Below are positions 22,117 through 33,920 of a DNA stretch of 64,000 bases, one piece after another; position 1 is the stretch's first letter, and every line of letters starts with the position of its first letter. The translations under genes were made by a program, and so were the position numbers. The notes beneath the pieces were generated by a model, which made no database searches, had not been told where the DNA came from, and saw nothing but the letters and a program-made list of their open reading frames with translations. Source of the stretch: Theropithecus gelada (taxonomy: Eukaryota > Chordata > Mammalia > Primates > Cercopithecidae); the NCBI RefSeq assembly GCF_003255815.1, contig NC_037689.1, positions 18,763,253 to 18,827,252 on the forward strand, read 5' to 3'.

Positions 22117-22730
22117 CAGGCACGTGCTATCCAATAGAGCGGCCACTAGCCACATGTGGTTATCAAGCTTTCAGCTCTTCCAAATTGAGATGTACTGTAA
22201 ATATAAAATACACACTGAATTTCAAAGACAGTACAAAAAGCAGAATGTAAAATGTTTCATTAATAACAGTTCACATGGATTACGTGTTGAAATGATAATA
22301 TTTTGGATGTACTGAGTTAAATAAAATATGTTATTAAAATTATTTTCACCTGTTCCTTTTTACTTTAGAAAAATATGCCAGGCATGGTGGCTCACGCCTG
22401 TAATTCCAACACTTTGGGAGGCCTAGGTGAGGAGGATCGCTTGAGCCCAGGAGTTCAAGACCAGCCTGGGCAACATAGTGAAACCCTGTCTCTACAAAAA
22501 ATATTAAAACTAGTCAGCCACAGTGGCATGAGCCTGTAGTTCCAGCTACTTGGGAGGCTGAGGTGGGAGGGTTGCTTGAGGCTTGGGGGTCGAGGCTGCA
22601 GTGAGCCTTGATCACTGCACACTCCAGCCTGGGTGACAGAGGGAGACCCTGTATCCAAAAAAAAAAAGGCTACTAGAAAATTTCGAATCACACCTGTGGC
22701 TTGCAGTATATTTCTATTGGCCAGAGCCAG
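22117..22730. mobile_element. MER5-type hAT element split by an Alu
   Basis: Left part 'gctatccaatagagcggccactagccacatgtgg' and right part 'ggctactagaaaatttcgaatcac...ttctattggcc' join across the Alu at 22377-22668 into one non-autonomous hAT-Charlie (MER5A-like) element. A second copy lies at 28001. Confidence 0.82.
22377..22668 (+). mobile_element. Alu SINE (AluJ-like)
   Basis: Full-length J-like Alu inserted inside the MER5-type element. Confidence 0.95.
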
Positions 22731-22779
22731 TCTGTGCATACTGAAGTATTTGCTCCTAGGTCTTCCCCACCAACCTCCC

Positions 22780-23064
22780 TTTTTTTTTCTGAGACCAAGT
22801 CTCATTCTGTTGCCTGAGGCTAGAGTGCAGTGGTGCGATCTCAGCTCACTGCAACCTCCGCCTCCCGGGTTCAAGTGATTTTCCTGCCTCAGCCTCCTGA
22901 GTAGCTGAGATTACAGGCGTGCACCACCACGCCCAGCTAATTTTTGTATTTTTATTAAAGACGGGGTTTCACCATGTTGGCCAGGCTGGTCCTGACCTCA
23001 GGTGATCTGCCTCCCTCTGCCTCCCAAAGTGCTGGGATTACAGGCGTGAGTCACCGTGCCCAGC
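22780..23064 (-). mobile_element. Alu SINE
   Basis: Full-length inverted Alu with a slightly shortened middle ('ggctggtcctgacctcagg'). Confidence 0.95.
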
Positions 23065-23375
23065 CCTTCCTCCCCTTTTATTTACTCTAACGCTGGCATC
23101 TCAGGCACACAGCAGAAGGAGTGCCCAACCAAGGCTGTGATTTGCACATTGCTAGGTGCTGCTGGGCAGCCTCGCTAGCCAAAGCTAAACCTGCATGAAG
23201 CTGGGTTGCAGGCAGAGATCAGCCGGCCCAGGCACTGGGGGAGGTGCCCTGCTCTCCCCGGGCCAGGTCACCAGAGCTATTTGTCTCTTCCCAAGCTGGA
23301 ACCTCAGGGTAGTCGTGCTGTTTTGCCTTTGGAACATCTGTAACATCTGAAGGCATGTAACATCATGCCTTTTCT

Positions 23376-23679
23376 TTTTCTTTTTCTCTTTTTGAGACAG
23401 AGTTTCACTCTTGTTGCCCAGGCTGGAGTGCAATGGCACAATCTCAGCTCACCGAAACCTCCACCTCCTGGGTTCAAGCGATTCTCCTGCCTCAGCCTCC
23501 CAAGTAGCTGGGATTACAGGCTCGTGCCACCACACCTGGCTAATTTTTTTGTATTTTTAGTAGAGACGGGGTTTCTCCATGTTGGTGGGGCTGGTCTTGA
23601 ACACTTGACCTCAGGTGATCCTCCCACCTTAGCCTCCCAAAGTGCTGGGATTACAGGCATGAGCCACCACTCCCGGTCC
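23376..23679 (-). mobile_element. Alu SINE
   Basis: Inverted Alu with a 12-bp duplication CATGCCTTTTCT (23364-23375 and 23680-23691). Confidence 0.97.
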
Positions 23680-23691
23680 CATGCCTTTTCT

Positions 23692-24470
23692 ATAAAAACA
23701 AAACTTTTCAATCCATATTGATCTCTGGGCCACTGCAAAGGAAAGGATAGGCCTTCCTATTTCTCTCTCACCCTGAAAGGTTTCGTTAGGCCGAGCCTCC
23801 TGCCTCCAGGGAGGTGAAGGTCGGTTTGGTCTAGGGATGTGAGGTGAGCTGTATGTCACGACCCATGAAATGGAAAAACAAATGATTTTTTTCACAATTG
23901 TCTTTGCTTTGCTGTGAGGTTACATTTTGTCCTCGAAAATACGAGCTATTGATTTTTCCCTCTGTATATACAAATCCATTTGTAATCCTACTATTGCAGA
24001 AAAGTAAAAACTTTAGAAAAAAAGAAGAAAGAAAAACAATTTGGCTACCGGGGAAAACATACAGGAAACTAGAACATGTGAGGATTCCATTAAGTTCTAG
24101 GATTAAGCTGGGCTGGTTTGGAGTGTTAATGCAGAAAAGACTAGCAAGGAAAGATCAATGGAAACCATCTGCTTCTGCGAGAGGGCCAGGTGCCACCCTG
24201 ACAGACGGGCCTGAGTGTGGGCCTGGCGCGGGGCCAGCTGATGCGCGGCCGAATGGCAGAGAGCAGAATCTCTCCCCAGCATGCGTGGCAGCCGCCCAAA
24301 CACAGCCAAGGCGTGGCTACTGAGGCCTGCAACTCCTGACCTCCTGCTTTCTGAGGCTGAATTCTGCAGGGTGCTTAGGGTTTTAAGTGGAGGCCACTCC
24401 AAGGAGGCAGGCAGGAGGTGGCTGTGGGCTAGTGTTGTTTAGGAAGGGGCTCACTTGAAAAGCATTCTTG
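23692..24470. other. Unassigned non-coding stretch
   Basis: Contains a locally CpG-bearing segment (about 24215-24310), too small to call a CpG island. Overlapping frames on both strands have no recognised domain. Confidence 0.45.
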
Positions 24471-24588
24471 GTTAGGCATGGTGGCTCACACCTATAATCC
24501 TAGCACTTTGGGAGGCTGAGGCAAGTGGATGGCTTGAGGCCAGGAGTTTGAGACCAGCCTGGGCAACACAGTGAGACCCCTGTCTACA
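24471..24588 (+). mobile_element. Truncated Alu left monomer
   Basis: J-like left monomer that stops at 'gtgagacccctgtctacaa', where an oppositely oriented Alu begins with no spacer. Confidence 0.93.
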
Positions 24589-24901
24589 ATTTTTTTTGTT
24601 TTTGTTTTTGTTTTTTTTGAGATGGAGTCTTGCTCTGTTGCTCAGGCTGGAGTGCAGTGGTGTGATCTTGGCTCACTGCTACCTCCACCTCCCAGGTTCA
24701 AGCGATTCTCCTGCCTCAGCCTCCCGAGTAGCTCGGATTACAAGCACGTGCCACCACGCCCGGCTAATTTTTTGTATTTTTAGAAGAGACAGGGTTTCAC
24801 CATGTTAGCCAGAATGGTCTCGAACTTCTGACCTCAGGAGATCTGCCCTCCTCAGCCTCCCAAAGTGCTGGGATTACAGGTATGAGCCACTGTGCCCGGC
24901 C
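24589..24901 (-). mobile_element. Alu SINE
   Basis: Full-length inverted Alu directly abutting the truncated plus-strand monomer. Confidence 0.96.
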
Positions 24902-25016
24902 ACTAATAGAGATCTTTTAAGTGTTTTCACAAAAAAGGGTAAATATGTGAGGTAATGAATAGAGCTTGATTAGGGAGATCATTTCACAATGTATACTTAC
25001 ATCAAAACATCATGTT

Positions 25017-25345
25017 GGCCGGGTGTGGTGGCTCATACCTGTAATCCCAGCACTTTGGAAGGCCGAGATGGGTGGATCACAAGGTCAGGAGATCAAGACC
25101 ATCCTGGTTGATATGGTGAAGCCCCATCTCTACTAAAAATACAAAAAATTAGCTGGGCGTGGTGGCGGGTGCCTGTAGTCCCAGCTACTCGGGAGACTGA
25201 GGCTGAGGCAGGAGAATGGTGTGATCCTGGGAGGTGAAGCTTACAACAGTGAGCCGAGATCACGCTACTGCACTGCAGCCTGGGCGACAGAGAGAGACTC
25301 CGTCTCAAAAAAATAAAAATAAAAAACAACAACAACAACAACAAC
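25017..25345 (+). mobile_element. Alu SINE (AluY-like) with (AAC)n tail
   Basis: Carries 'gaccatcctggttgatatgg' and 'gagaatggtgtgatcc'. A GAGGCT duplication is present near 25199. The tail is (AAC)n. Confidence 0.94.
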
Positions 25346-25568
25346 AAAAACATGTTGTACACCTTAAATAAATACAAGGTTTATTTGTCAATCATACTTT
25401 GATAAAGCTGGGGAAAAGTTTCCCTTGATCTTTGGCCTATTAACTGTTTTGAGAGGTGAGGGCAGAGAGTAGTGGCTTGGCTTTGGCTTGGTGTTACCAG
25501 GGAACCTTTTCTCTCAGTCAAAATGGATGCACATGTCGATAATGCATCTTTCCTTTTCAAGAAAAGGA

Positions 25569-25862
25569 TTCTTTTTTTTTTTGGAGATGGGGTCTCACTC
25601 TGTCACCCAGGCTAAAGTGCAGTCGCACAATCATGGCTCACTACACCCTCGACGTCCCGAGAGCCGTGATCCTCCTGCTTCAGCCTCCCCAGTAGCTGGG
25701 ACTACAGGCATGCAACACCATGACTGGCTAGTTTTTGTAATTTTTTTAGAGACGGGGGTTTTGCTGTGCTGCCCAGGCTGATCTTGAACTCCTGGACTCA
25801 AACGATCTACCCACTCTCTTCTTCCAAAATGCTGGGATTACAGGCGTGAGCCACTGTGCCTG
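25569..25862 (-). mobile_element. Alu SINE (AluJ-like)
   Basis: Inverted Alu with imperfect flanking repeat AAAAGGATTCT / AAAATGATTCT. Confidence 0.94.
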
Positions 25863-26525
25863 GTGAAAATGATTCTAATTTATCCCGACCCACGGCAGTA
25901 TGTGTGGATGACCATGAGTCTCACCCCTCCTTTCATCTGTGCCCTTTGTCACGTGACTCTGCAGTGCCTTCCCACAGCAGACGCGTTGATCTAACCCAGC
26001 TCTGGACATTGTCTCAGGCACGTGTTTTGCTTTGGCCAATGGGCTATCAGCAGGCATGACCCAGAGGCTCAAAGTGGCTCATACATTGGAGCTTGCTCTC
26101 TCTTAGGCCCCTGCCATCTCAACGATATTTTTAAATTTTTTATCTATTGATTTAAAGAGACAGGATCTTGCTCTGTCTTCCAGGGCTGGAGTGCAGTGGC
26201 ACGATCACGGCTCACCGCAGCCTCAACATCCTGGCCTCAAGGATCCTCCTGCCTCAGCCTCTGGAGTAGGTGGGACTACAGGCGTGCACCACCATACCCG
26301 GCTCCATCTCCATAAGAGTATGTCCTGGCTAGCCTGCTGGATGATGAGAAACATTTAGGGCAAAGCTGAGTTGAAGCTTGATTAGCCATCCATCAGCTGC
26401 CGCCCAAACATGTGAGCAAGTTCAGCCGAGATCAGGAGAGCCACCTAACCAACCATCCAGATCCACCAACACTCACTGTTGTATGCTCTGAGTTGAGTCA
26501 TAGCAGAAGCTAATTGATACATCCA
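25863..26525 (+). mobile_element. Unnamed LTR-like repeat, copy 1, split by an Alu
   Basis: Left part 'ttgctttggccaatgggctatcagcaggc' and right part 'ctagcctgctggatgatgagaaac ... tgtatgctctgagttg ... gaagctaattgataca' read as one unit interrupted by the Alu at 26128. The ending 'ctaattgataca' is like the CA terminus of LTRs. A related copy lies at 59900-60170. I recognise the unit as recurrent but cannot name the family. Confidence 0.55.
26128..26303 (-). mobile_element. Alu right monomer, inverted
   Basis: Only the right-monomer half is present, ending at 'caccaccatacccggctcc'. Confidence 0.9.
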
Positions 26526-27548
26526 ACAGGCTAGAGGCCCTGAATTCGCCTTGGGTATACAGGGGAAGGAGAAATTGGCTTTTCACATGCTTTCCAGCCA
26601 ACGCTGCCCCACTGATAATATGTATAGAGGAATTGGTACAAATTTGTCTCCCATTGCAGAAGGCCCAACAGCAGAATCCTGGGAGATTTCGGTGACCCAG
26701 AGCCACAAATTATGCCATTTTGGAACTATGTATGACTTTTTAATATGATCACCTATAAAACCTTAAGGGCCCCTTTAGAAAAATGTTCAAAAATCACATG
26801 TGGGCAAAAAGCTCTGTATATGTAACTAGAGCCAGCTAATGTTTGTTTTAGAAACTTTCCTATTTCCTGACTTGCAAAAGTTCGCCCTTGCAGACTCAGC
26901 AGGGTAATAACACTGGTACCTGCATTAATGTCCTATGTCTATAACTAGAATCTCTTGTATCCACGTAGAAGTAATTTTAGTTGTTCTCACAGCAGGGTCG
27001 TAATTCTTAAATACTTAAAATATTATGTATGTTGTCTCTCCTGATGAATGGAACATTTTTTCATCTCGCTGTTAACAAACTTAGATTCTCTCAAGTGATT
27101 GAAAAGCACTTTGCAAGCCTAAAGTTCTATAAAAACTCTAAGTAATAGCAACAATAAAACCTTATTAGCCATTTCGGGCTCTGAATCAAGATTTTCAATT
27201 CTTGGCATCTAATTAAACGTTTTACATTCTAAAAGAACACGTAGCATTATACCTCGCTCCAAACGCTTCCTTTCCTGGTCGGGATTAGAAAATTGGTCAC
27301 GACTTTGCAAGAGGCACACAAATGCAACTCAAAATAAACGTGTCTTTGGTATTGCTTTCAAACATTACAAGCCTCAGTGCTGGCTAATGTTGCTAGCTGC
27401 TGGTAGGCCTTGGGGTTGCGGGAAGTCAGTACGAAAGCCATTGTTTTTGGATAACCTATGATGTCATTGTTGCTTTAGGGGCATTATCTTCTTAGATATA
27501 TCTTCACACCTATATTATGAGGCAGGTAGAATATTATCCTTATATTAT
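26526..27548. other. Unassigned non-coding stretch
   Basis: AT-rich sequence without recognised repeats. It ends in a small duplication of ATATTATCCTT just before the next Alu. Confidence 0.5.
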
Positions 27549-27844
27549 CCTTTTTTTTTTTTTTGAGATAGGGTCTTGCTCTGTTGCCCAGGCTGGAGTG
27601 CAGTAGCACAATCACAACTCTGCAGCCTTAACCTCTTGGGCTCAAAGCGATCCTCCCACCTCAGCTTTCCTAGCAGCTGGGACTATAGGCATGCACCACC
27701 ACACTTGGCTAATTTTTGAATTTTTTGTAGAGATGGAGTTTTGCCAGGTTGCCCAGGTTGGTCTCGAACTCCTGGGCTCAAGTGATCTGCCTGCCTTGGC
27801 CTCCCAAATGGCTGGGATTACAGGGTTGAGTCACTGCACCTGGC
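27549..27844 (-). mobile_element. Alu SINE (AluJ-like)
   Basis: Full-length inverted Alu with the older 'tgggctcaaagcgatcctccc' form. Confidence 0.94.
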
Positions 27845-28000
27845 CCATCCTTAATTTATGGAAAAATGAGATACAAGGGTCAGCAAAAACTTATGAGTTG
27901 AGGCTTCAAACTCATCAGCCTTAGAAACCAAAGCACTCTGCTACAAAATCCTAGATTCTCATTTGCCCGGTTCTGCAACTCTCTTGATGTATAATCTATG

Positions 28001-28313
28001 CAAGCTCTGTCCAATACCGTCACCTAAACTGTATTGTGATTAGTCCAATAGAATGTGCAATGTGACTAGTTCAATCTGAGAAGTACTATGTCAGACACAC
28101 CAGATGTTAAAGACAGTATGAACAAAAAGAATTAAAAATACCTTATTTTCATGCTGATCACATATTGAAATGATCCTATTTTGGACACATTGGGTTAAGT
28201 AAAGTATATTGTTTTGGTCAATTTCACCTGTTTCTTTTTATTTTTGTGTATATGGCTATTAGTATTGGAGATTACATATGTGGCTTGAATTCTATGTCTA
28301 TTGGGCAGCGCTG
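28001..28313. mobile_element. MER5-type hAT element
   Basis: Terminal 'ctctgtccaata' and inverted 'tattgggcagcgctg', with interior 'tcatgctgatcacatattgaaatgatcctattttgg' as in the copy at 22117. Non-autonomous. Confidence 0.85.
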
Positions 28314-28764
28314 CTCTATAGGAAGAGAGGTAGAAAAGGCCAATGCTGGGGTAAAGCAGCCCAGTGGACAACCTCCCAGGCCTGTCTCCAGGTTGAAGGA
28401 ACTGAGTGAGGAAATTATTCCTTAGAATTAAGCAGCAAATGGGCTTGAAAACCAAATACAGCCATGCTGTTTGGATTGGAGTCGAGAACTACAGACCGTG
28501 TCCCAGCACCACCTGCTAGCCTGCCATGGTGAGCAGCCACTTCCGGCTTGCATACATCTTTGTGACTGGGTTCTCGGGTCTTTTTGGGTTCCTTGGTGGG
28601 TCTAGTTGCCAAGAGCTGGTGGAATTTATAGTGAGCAGCTGAGAGAAAATGACCACAAAGAGGGGTAGCACAAAACATAGCTCTGTGGCTCTTGGACAAC
28701 CTCCTGACAGTTCAGAAAAGGTACTGAACTTTCTCAGGGTCCCTGTTGCACACTGGGCTTTCCG
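28314..28764. other. Unassigned non-coding stretch
   Basis: No recognised repeat. A 94-residue minus-strand frame has no supporting features. Confidence 0.45.
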
Positions 28765-28935
28765 GGAAGCAGGACTCTGAGGTGGACTTTAGTGTGCGGG
28801 AGGTTTATTAGGGAGCGCCTGTGGGATCCATGACTGAGGAAGGGAAGAGAAGAAAGCAAGAGTGGGCAGAAGGAGAACTTGAGCTATGATGCAGTCTTTA
28901 GGGAAGTCTTAGCTCACTCTATCGGGAGGTTGAAA
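28765..28935 (+). repeat. Unnamed diverged repeat, copy A (tentative)
   Basis: 'gtgcgggaggtttattagggagcgcc ... gactgaggaagggaag' resembles sequence that I associate with the same recurrent unit seen at 34430, 44294, 51030 and 56940. This copy is the weakest member. Confidence 0.35.
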
Positions 28936-31132
28936 GATTGAATGACCCTTGGAGCCGTCCCAAGATGGGATAAGAGGGCTGAGCCTTAATTCCCCCTTGT
29001 CAATCAGTCATCAGACATGGGCTATCCTGGGAAAAGATGTGGCCGTGGCCATGGCCATAGCTAAGGGCCTGATGGGGATGGGGGAAGGGTGTCTTCTGGT
29101 GGCATTCTTTGAAGCTAAGGGAAGAAGTCCTTCATTCCAAAAGAAGGGACACAGCTGGCATCTGAATCTGGGTCCCCTAACTCCTTGTCCAGCACTGATT
29201 CTCCCATTCTGCCCAACCAGAGGATCCAAGCTGTTGTTCAGAGCAGGACATTTATACAAAGACAAACCAGAATAATCAGGATCTGGAGCCAGGAGGGCAC
29301 TTTGCAAAGGAAACAGACTGTGAGCTTTCTAATTCTGCTCCTCTTTGCAAAAGTGCCCATTGTCTCACTGGACGTGTCAATCCTGGAGCAGTCAAGGATC
29401 ATGGGAAGCTTACTAAGGATGCAGCCAAGATCTGCTGTGTGGGCCAGTGAGCTTTGCTATGTCCTCTTATGCAGATGGCTCTCTAACCTCAGCCAGCAGT
29501 GTCATCAATCTAAGATGGCAAACACGACTCCTCAAAACAAACATGGTCGTCTCAACTGCTGGAGAGGCAGGAGCTCCTGTGCCTGTACACTCAGCAAAGC
29601 AGCATGGTTGCTCTTGTGTCCTTTGCCTCTCATTTTTGGCATGGTTTCCCAGCAAGAGGCCCTGCTTATATGCCAAGTACATGTTCAGGTCAAGGGCCCT
29701 CAGTGACGGCAACACTCTCAAAAGAGGTTAGGAAGGTGATCAGTTGTGGTGGCTGCCCCATGCTTTCTGGGGGATGTGCTCTGAATGAGCGAATAGTGTT
29801 GGACTACAGGGCCGTCAAAATCTTGGGAGGCGGGTGGGAGAGAAGGGGACAATAGTGTCCAAAACCAGCTTGGAAAATGAAGGATGGGATCCAGCAAGGC
29901 TGACTCTTCTACTTCTGTCATTGTTTTTCTTAGGCAAGTTGCCCTTTTTTGTTATGGTTAACATAGGAGTAATTCAGCCTTCTCAGGGCCCCAGCAAAAC
30001 CAGATGGAACCATATCTCTCCCGGACAGATAGGGGTCGAGGCTGGTTTTTCAGATAAAGCTGTGTACAGAGCCCTGAGGGAGGGGGTATGGAGAAACACA
30101 CGCGAAATAGAAGCCGGGTAATGAAAGCTCCAAGCAGAGCAGCACATAATCAGGCAATTATTGAACTAAGACTATAGCTTTAAGTCCTGAAACTTCTGAG
30201 TCAGAAAATTCTTCTAATAATAGTTAATAAGAACATAATCCTTAACTGTAAGAAGCAAGGAAAGTTGTCTAGAAGACGAACTGCAGGCTACAGCTGAGTT
30301 AACAAACAAAAACGCAGATTTGTGATGACTTTAACCAAAAAGAATGGAACAATAGTAAATGCACTGAGGCTTGGAAAAGGGGAGAAGGCACCGGCAGGAA
30401 ACAGGAAAAACCCGCTTTGCTTTGATTAGCTGTTAATGAGTTTTTGACTGAAAGTGGAGCACACTCTTTTACTGCCATCTTGTGGCCAAATACAGAACTG
30501 CAACCTACTTAGAAGGGTCTTTTTCTCCCCTTCCTCTTTTTCTTTTCTTTTTTTCTTTAAAGAGACCATGGATGCTGCTAACCCCCCTCCTCTTTTTCTA
30601 TTTGCCATTCTTGTGCCTCAGTCCCAAAGTGGAAGCCAAGTGATTGGATTTGCCCCACCGTTTCACCTCTGTGGATTCCAAGTCCCAGCTCTATTACATG
30701 ATAGAACCATGTTATAGCCTTTTTTACCTCCATCGAGGCCCTTGGCCCTTTCTTCCCTCCATCAAGAGATACACCTTCCAGCGTGACCCCCTGTTGGAAA
30801 TGTGTGTGCTGTGTGGTGTGTACCACACATGTCGGGGTGACACTTGACGAGGACCCAGGTAAAGTGGGGCCAGAAACTTATACAATTTTGGGGTTCCACT
30901 TTAAGTAACAGTATATAGGATTCCAGGTATACACTTTAGTATGAAAAGAAATCACAAGAAATTCTGAATTTTGAAGAATTGACAAGTACCCTAAACCTCA
31001 CAGAATTCAGACAATGTAACAGAATGTTTTTATTAATTAACTGCCTAACACACCTCTATAGTAGTTTTTAATCTTGCCATTTTCAGCTGCATACTGGTTG
31101 ATCAATTTTCGGTGGGATCAATGATTCCAAAA
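28936..31132. other. Unassigned non-coding stretch
   Basis: About 2.2 kb without Alus, the longest such gap in the window. A 173-residue plus frame at 29185-29706 lacks recognisable domains and overlaps equally open frames on both strands. A polypyrimidine run lies at about 30520-30560. No gene is supported. Confidence 0.5.
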
Positions 31133-31133
31133 A

Positions 31134-31170
<37 letters not shown>

Positions 31171-31192
31171 ATATGTACACACACCTTTAATG
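31133..31192. repeat. (TG)n / (TATG) microsatellite
   Basis: Alternating TG for about 28 bases, followed by TATG and a short CA run. The purine-pyrimidine alternation can form Z-DNA. Confidence 0.95.
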
Positions 31193-31915
31193 CATTTTAT
31201 ATATATATTATATAGTTAATCTGAAATTAGGGCATATAAGGGCAATTCAAATGCCTTCTTAAATTTCCTCTACATTGTGCAGGGCTACGTAATTATGTAA
31301 TCGAATTACTCTTATGGGATAAAAATTGACTTGTTGATAAATATGTTTTTTTAGGGCATTTTGCTGTGTCAGTGGCAATTTGGCCTGCCGTTTCATCTGG
31401 AACTGCCAGACTTCATCAGGACAAGGGACATCAGGTACTCCAAGATGCAGTCCAATTCACTGGGCTGTTTAAAACATGGGACTTCACACACAGACCTGCT
31501 TTCTGTTTTTTATACTAATGTAAGTTTGTGCCCTATAAACCAGGAATTCTGATCCATTCTATTTCACATACATTCCATCAGAAAAGAAAAATGTATGGTA
31601 CGTTCATAATTGTGTACATTGCATCACCGAATATATTCCAGACAGGGGAGAATTTCCGTTTTGTCTAGGCTTGGATGGCAACTGAATCCTCTGCTTACAA
31701 ATTTTCATGTCTGAATTTTCCACAGAGTAGTTTCTGACTCCATGCTTTTCAAACCTTGTTTCTCTTCCACTGTACTTCTGGTTCTGGACACCACAAGATG
31801 GATTTACACTGAGATCTAACCTCTGGGCCTGAACCAACTGGAGAGTCAATCCAGTGGGTGGTGAGAGTTTCCTAGAAGCCATTCTGACACTGGGATGGCT
31901 AGTAATGTCTTAAAA
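31193..31915. other. Unassigned non-coding stretch
   Basis: AT-rich. No recognised repeat or gene. Confidence 0.45.
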
Positions 31916-31927
31916 GTACACACAAAA

Positions 31928-32244
31928 GGCCAGGCACGGTAGCTCACACTTGTAATCCCAGCACTTTGGGAGTCTGAGGCAGGCAGATCACCTGAGGCGG
32001 GGAGTTCGACACCAGCCTGGCCAACATGTTGGAACCCTGTCTCTACTAACAATATAAAAATTAGCCGGGCGTGGTGGCACAAGCCTGTAATCCCAGCTAC
32101 TAGGGAGGCTGAGGCAGGAGAATTGCTTGAACATGGGAGTCGGAGGTTGCAGTGAGCCCAGATGGCGCCATTGCACTCTACTCTGGGTGCCAGAGTTAGA
32201 CTCTACCTCAAAACAACAACAACAACAACGACAACAACAAAACA
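31928..32244 (+). mobile_element. Alu SINE with (CAA)n tail
   Basis: Full-length Alu with flanking repeat GTACACACAAAA / GCACACACAAAA (31916-31927 and 32245-32256), one mismatch. Confidence 0.97.
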
Positions 32245-32412
32245 GCACACACAAAATATTCCACTAAACACAACTTAAATATATCCTCAACTGAACTTCC
32301 CCTTAGCTGGATAAATATATAATATATATAAATCCCCCAGTTACTCCAATGCAACCTGATCTAAGGGTGAGTATGGCCACCAGGAAGTAGGAGTCAAAGG
32401 CAACAGTGGCCT

Positions 32413-32492
32413 TAGATAGATAGACATCTAGATAGATAGATAGATGATAGATGAATGGGTAGATAAATAGATAGGTAGATAGATAGATAAGG
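32413..32492. repeat. (GATA)n microsatellite
   Basis: About 80 bp of GATA units with a few interruptions (GATAGATGAATGGGTAGATA). Confidence 0.95.
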
Positions 32493-32523
32493 TACCTTCT
32501 TCCTTCAAGAATCTTGCAGACAT

Positions 32524-32862
32524 GGCTGGGCATGGTGGCTTGCACCTGTAATCTTGGCACTTTGGGAAGCTGAGGGAGGACGATCAATTGAGCCCAGGAG
32601 TTCAAGACCAGCCTGGGCAACACAAGGAGACCCTGTCTCTATTACAAAATTAAAAAAAAAAAATAGCCAGATGTGGCAGTGCGTTTGTGTGGTTCCATCT
32701 ACTCAGGAGGCTGAGTCAGGAGGATTGCTTGAACCTGGGAGGTCGACGCTACAGTGAACCGTGATCACACTGCTGCACTCTGGCCTGAACAGCAGAGCAA
32801 GACCCTGTCTCAAACTAAAAAAAAAGAAAAGAAAAGAAAAGAAAGAAGAGAAAAAGAAAGAA
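32524..32862 (+). mobile_element. Alu SINE (AluJ-like)
   Basis: Diverged full-length Alu ending in a GAAAA/GAAAG tail. Confidence 0.93.
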
Positions 32863-33005
32863 GTTTGCAGATCAATTGAGCGTTTAAAGATGGCATGTAA
32901 GTACCTATGGTACAAGACAGAAAGTGAGAAGAGCCTTAGAAAGGATAAAGATAAACAAAAGCAGAAGCAATAATGAAAAACTACCAATCATTGAATGCTT
33001 ACTGT

Positions 33006-33425
33006 TGTGGTCTGAATGTGTCCCCCAAAATTCACGTGTTAGAAATTTAATCCCTATGCAACAGTGTTGGGAGGTGGGGCCTTTGGGGAAATATTTAGGT
33101 CATGAGGGTTCTGCCCTCGTGAATGAATTAATGCCACTATAAAAAGGGTTAGTGGGAGTGGGTTCACTCTCTTCTGCTCTTCTGCCACGTGAGGACACAG
33201 AGCTCATTCTTTTTTGTCTTTCCATTTTCTGCCATGTGAAGACACCGTATTCCTCCTCTCTGGAAGACACAGCAACATGGCACCATCTTGGACCAGAGAC
33301 TGAACCTGCCAGCACCTTGATCTCAGATGTCCCAGCCTCCAGAACTGCAACAAATCAATGTCTGTTCCTTATAAATTACCCAGTCTGTGACAATCTTTTA
33401 TAGCAGCACGAAGGGGACTAAGACA
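33006..33425 (+). mobile_element. Solitary MaLR LTR (MST/MLT1-like)
   Basis: Starts TGTGGTCTGAATGTG and ends GGGACTAAGACA, the TG...CA termini of an LTR. Internal landmarks are 'aggtggggcctttgggg', 'cctccagaactgcaacaaatc' and 'ataaattacccagtctgtg'. The flanks share CTTACTGT (32998-33005 and 33426-33433). There is no internal viral region. Confidence 0.88.
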
Positions 33426-33512
33426 CTTACTGTGTGCCGTATCATTTTCTTAGCATTTGATGCCTATAGTATCTTTTAAACCTCACAGCAACTCTACCTA
33501 GTATGTACTATT

Positions 33513-33809
33513 ATTTTTTATGTTTTCGAGAAGGAGTCTTGCTCTGTTGCCCAGGCTGGAGTGCGGTGGCACAATCTTAGCTCACTGCGACCTCCACCTC
33601 TCAGGTTCAAATGATTCTCCTGCCTCAGCCTCCTGAGTAGCTGGGATTACAAGGTGCTCGCCACTATGCCCAGCTAATTTTTGTATTTTAGTAGAGACAG
33701 GATTTCACCATGTCGGCCAGGCTGATATTGAACTCCTAACCTCAGGTGATCCACCCACCTTGGCCTCTCAAAGTGCTGGAGTTACAGGCATGAGCCCCGC
33801 GCCCAGCCT
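33513..33809 (-). mobile_element. Alu SINE
   Basis: Inverted Alu with a perfect 9-bp duplication TGTACTATT (33504-33512 and 33810-33818), inserted in the MIR. Confidence 0.97.
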
Positions 33810-33920
33810 TGTACTATTGTTAACAATCCATTTTTCAGATGCAGAAACTGAGGCTAAGAGAGGTTTCATGAGTTATTCAAGGTTTCGTGGCTAGTGGATG
33901 GCACATTCTGGGAGCAGGGA

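Larger units (their letters stand above)
32976..33920 (-). mobile_element. MIR SINE broken into three pieces
   Basis: 'ccaatcattgaatgcttactgt' joins 'gtgccgtatcattttcttagcatttgatg' across the LTR at 33006-33425. 'cctagtatgtactatt' joins 'gttaacaatccatttttcagatgcagaaactgaggc' across the Alu at 33513. Together they give a near-complete inverted MIR. Confidence 0.88.

Noticed and set aside
24215..24310. Possible CpG island or promoter
   Set aside because: Only about 100 bp with a handful of CpG; no TATA-like or initiator context was convincing.
29185..29706. 173-residue open frame in an Alu-free region
   Set aside because: No domain, no visible splice or promoter support, and equally long frames overlap it on both strands.
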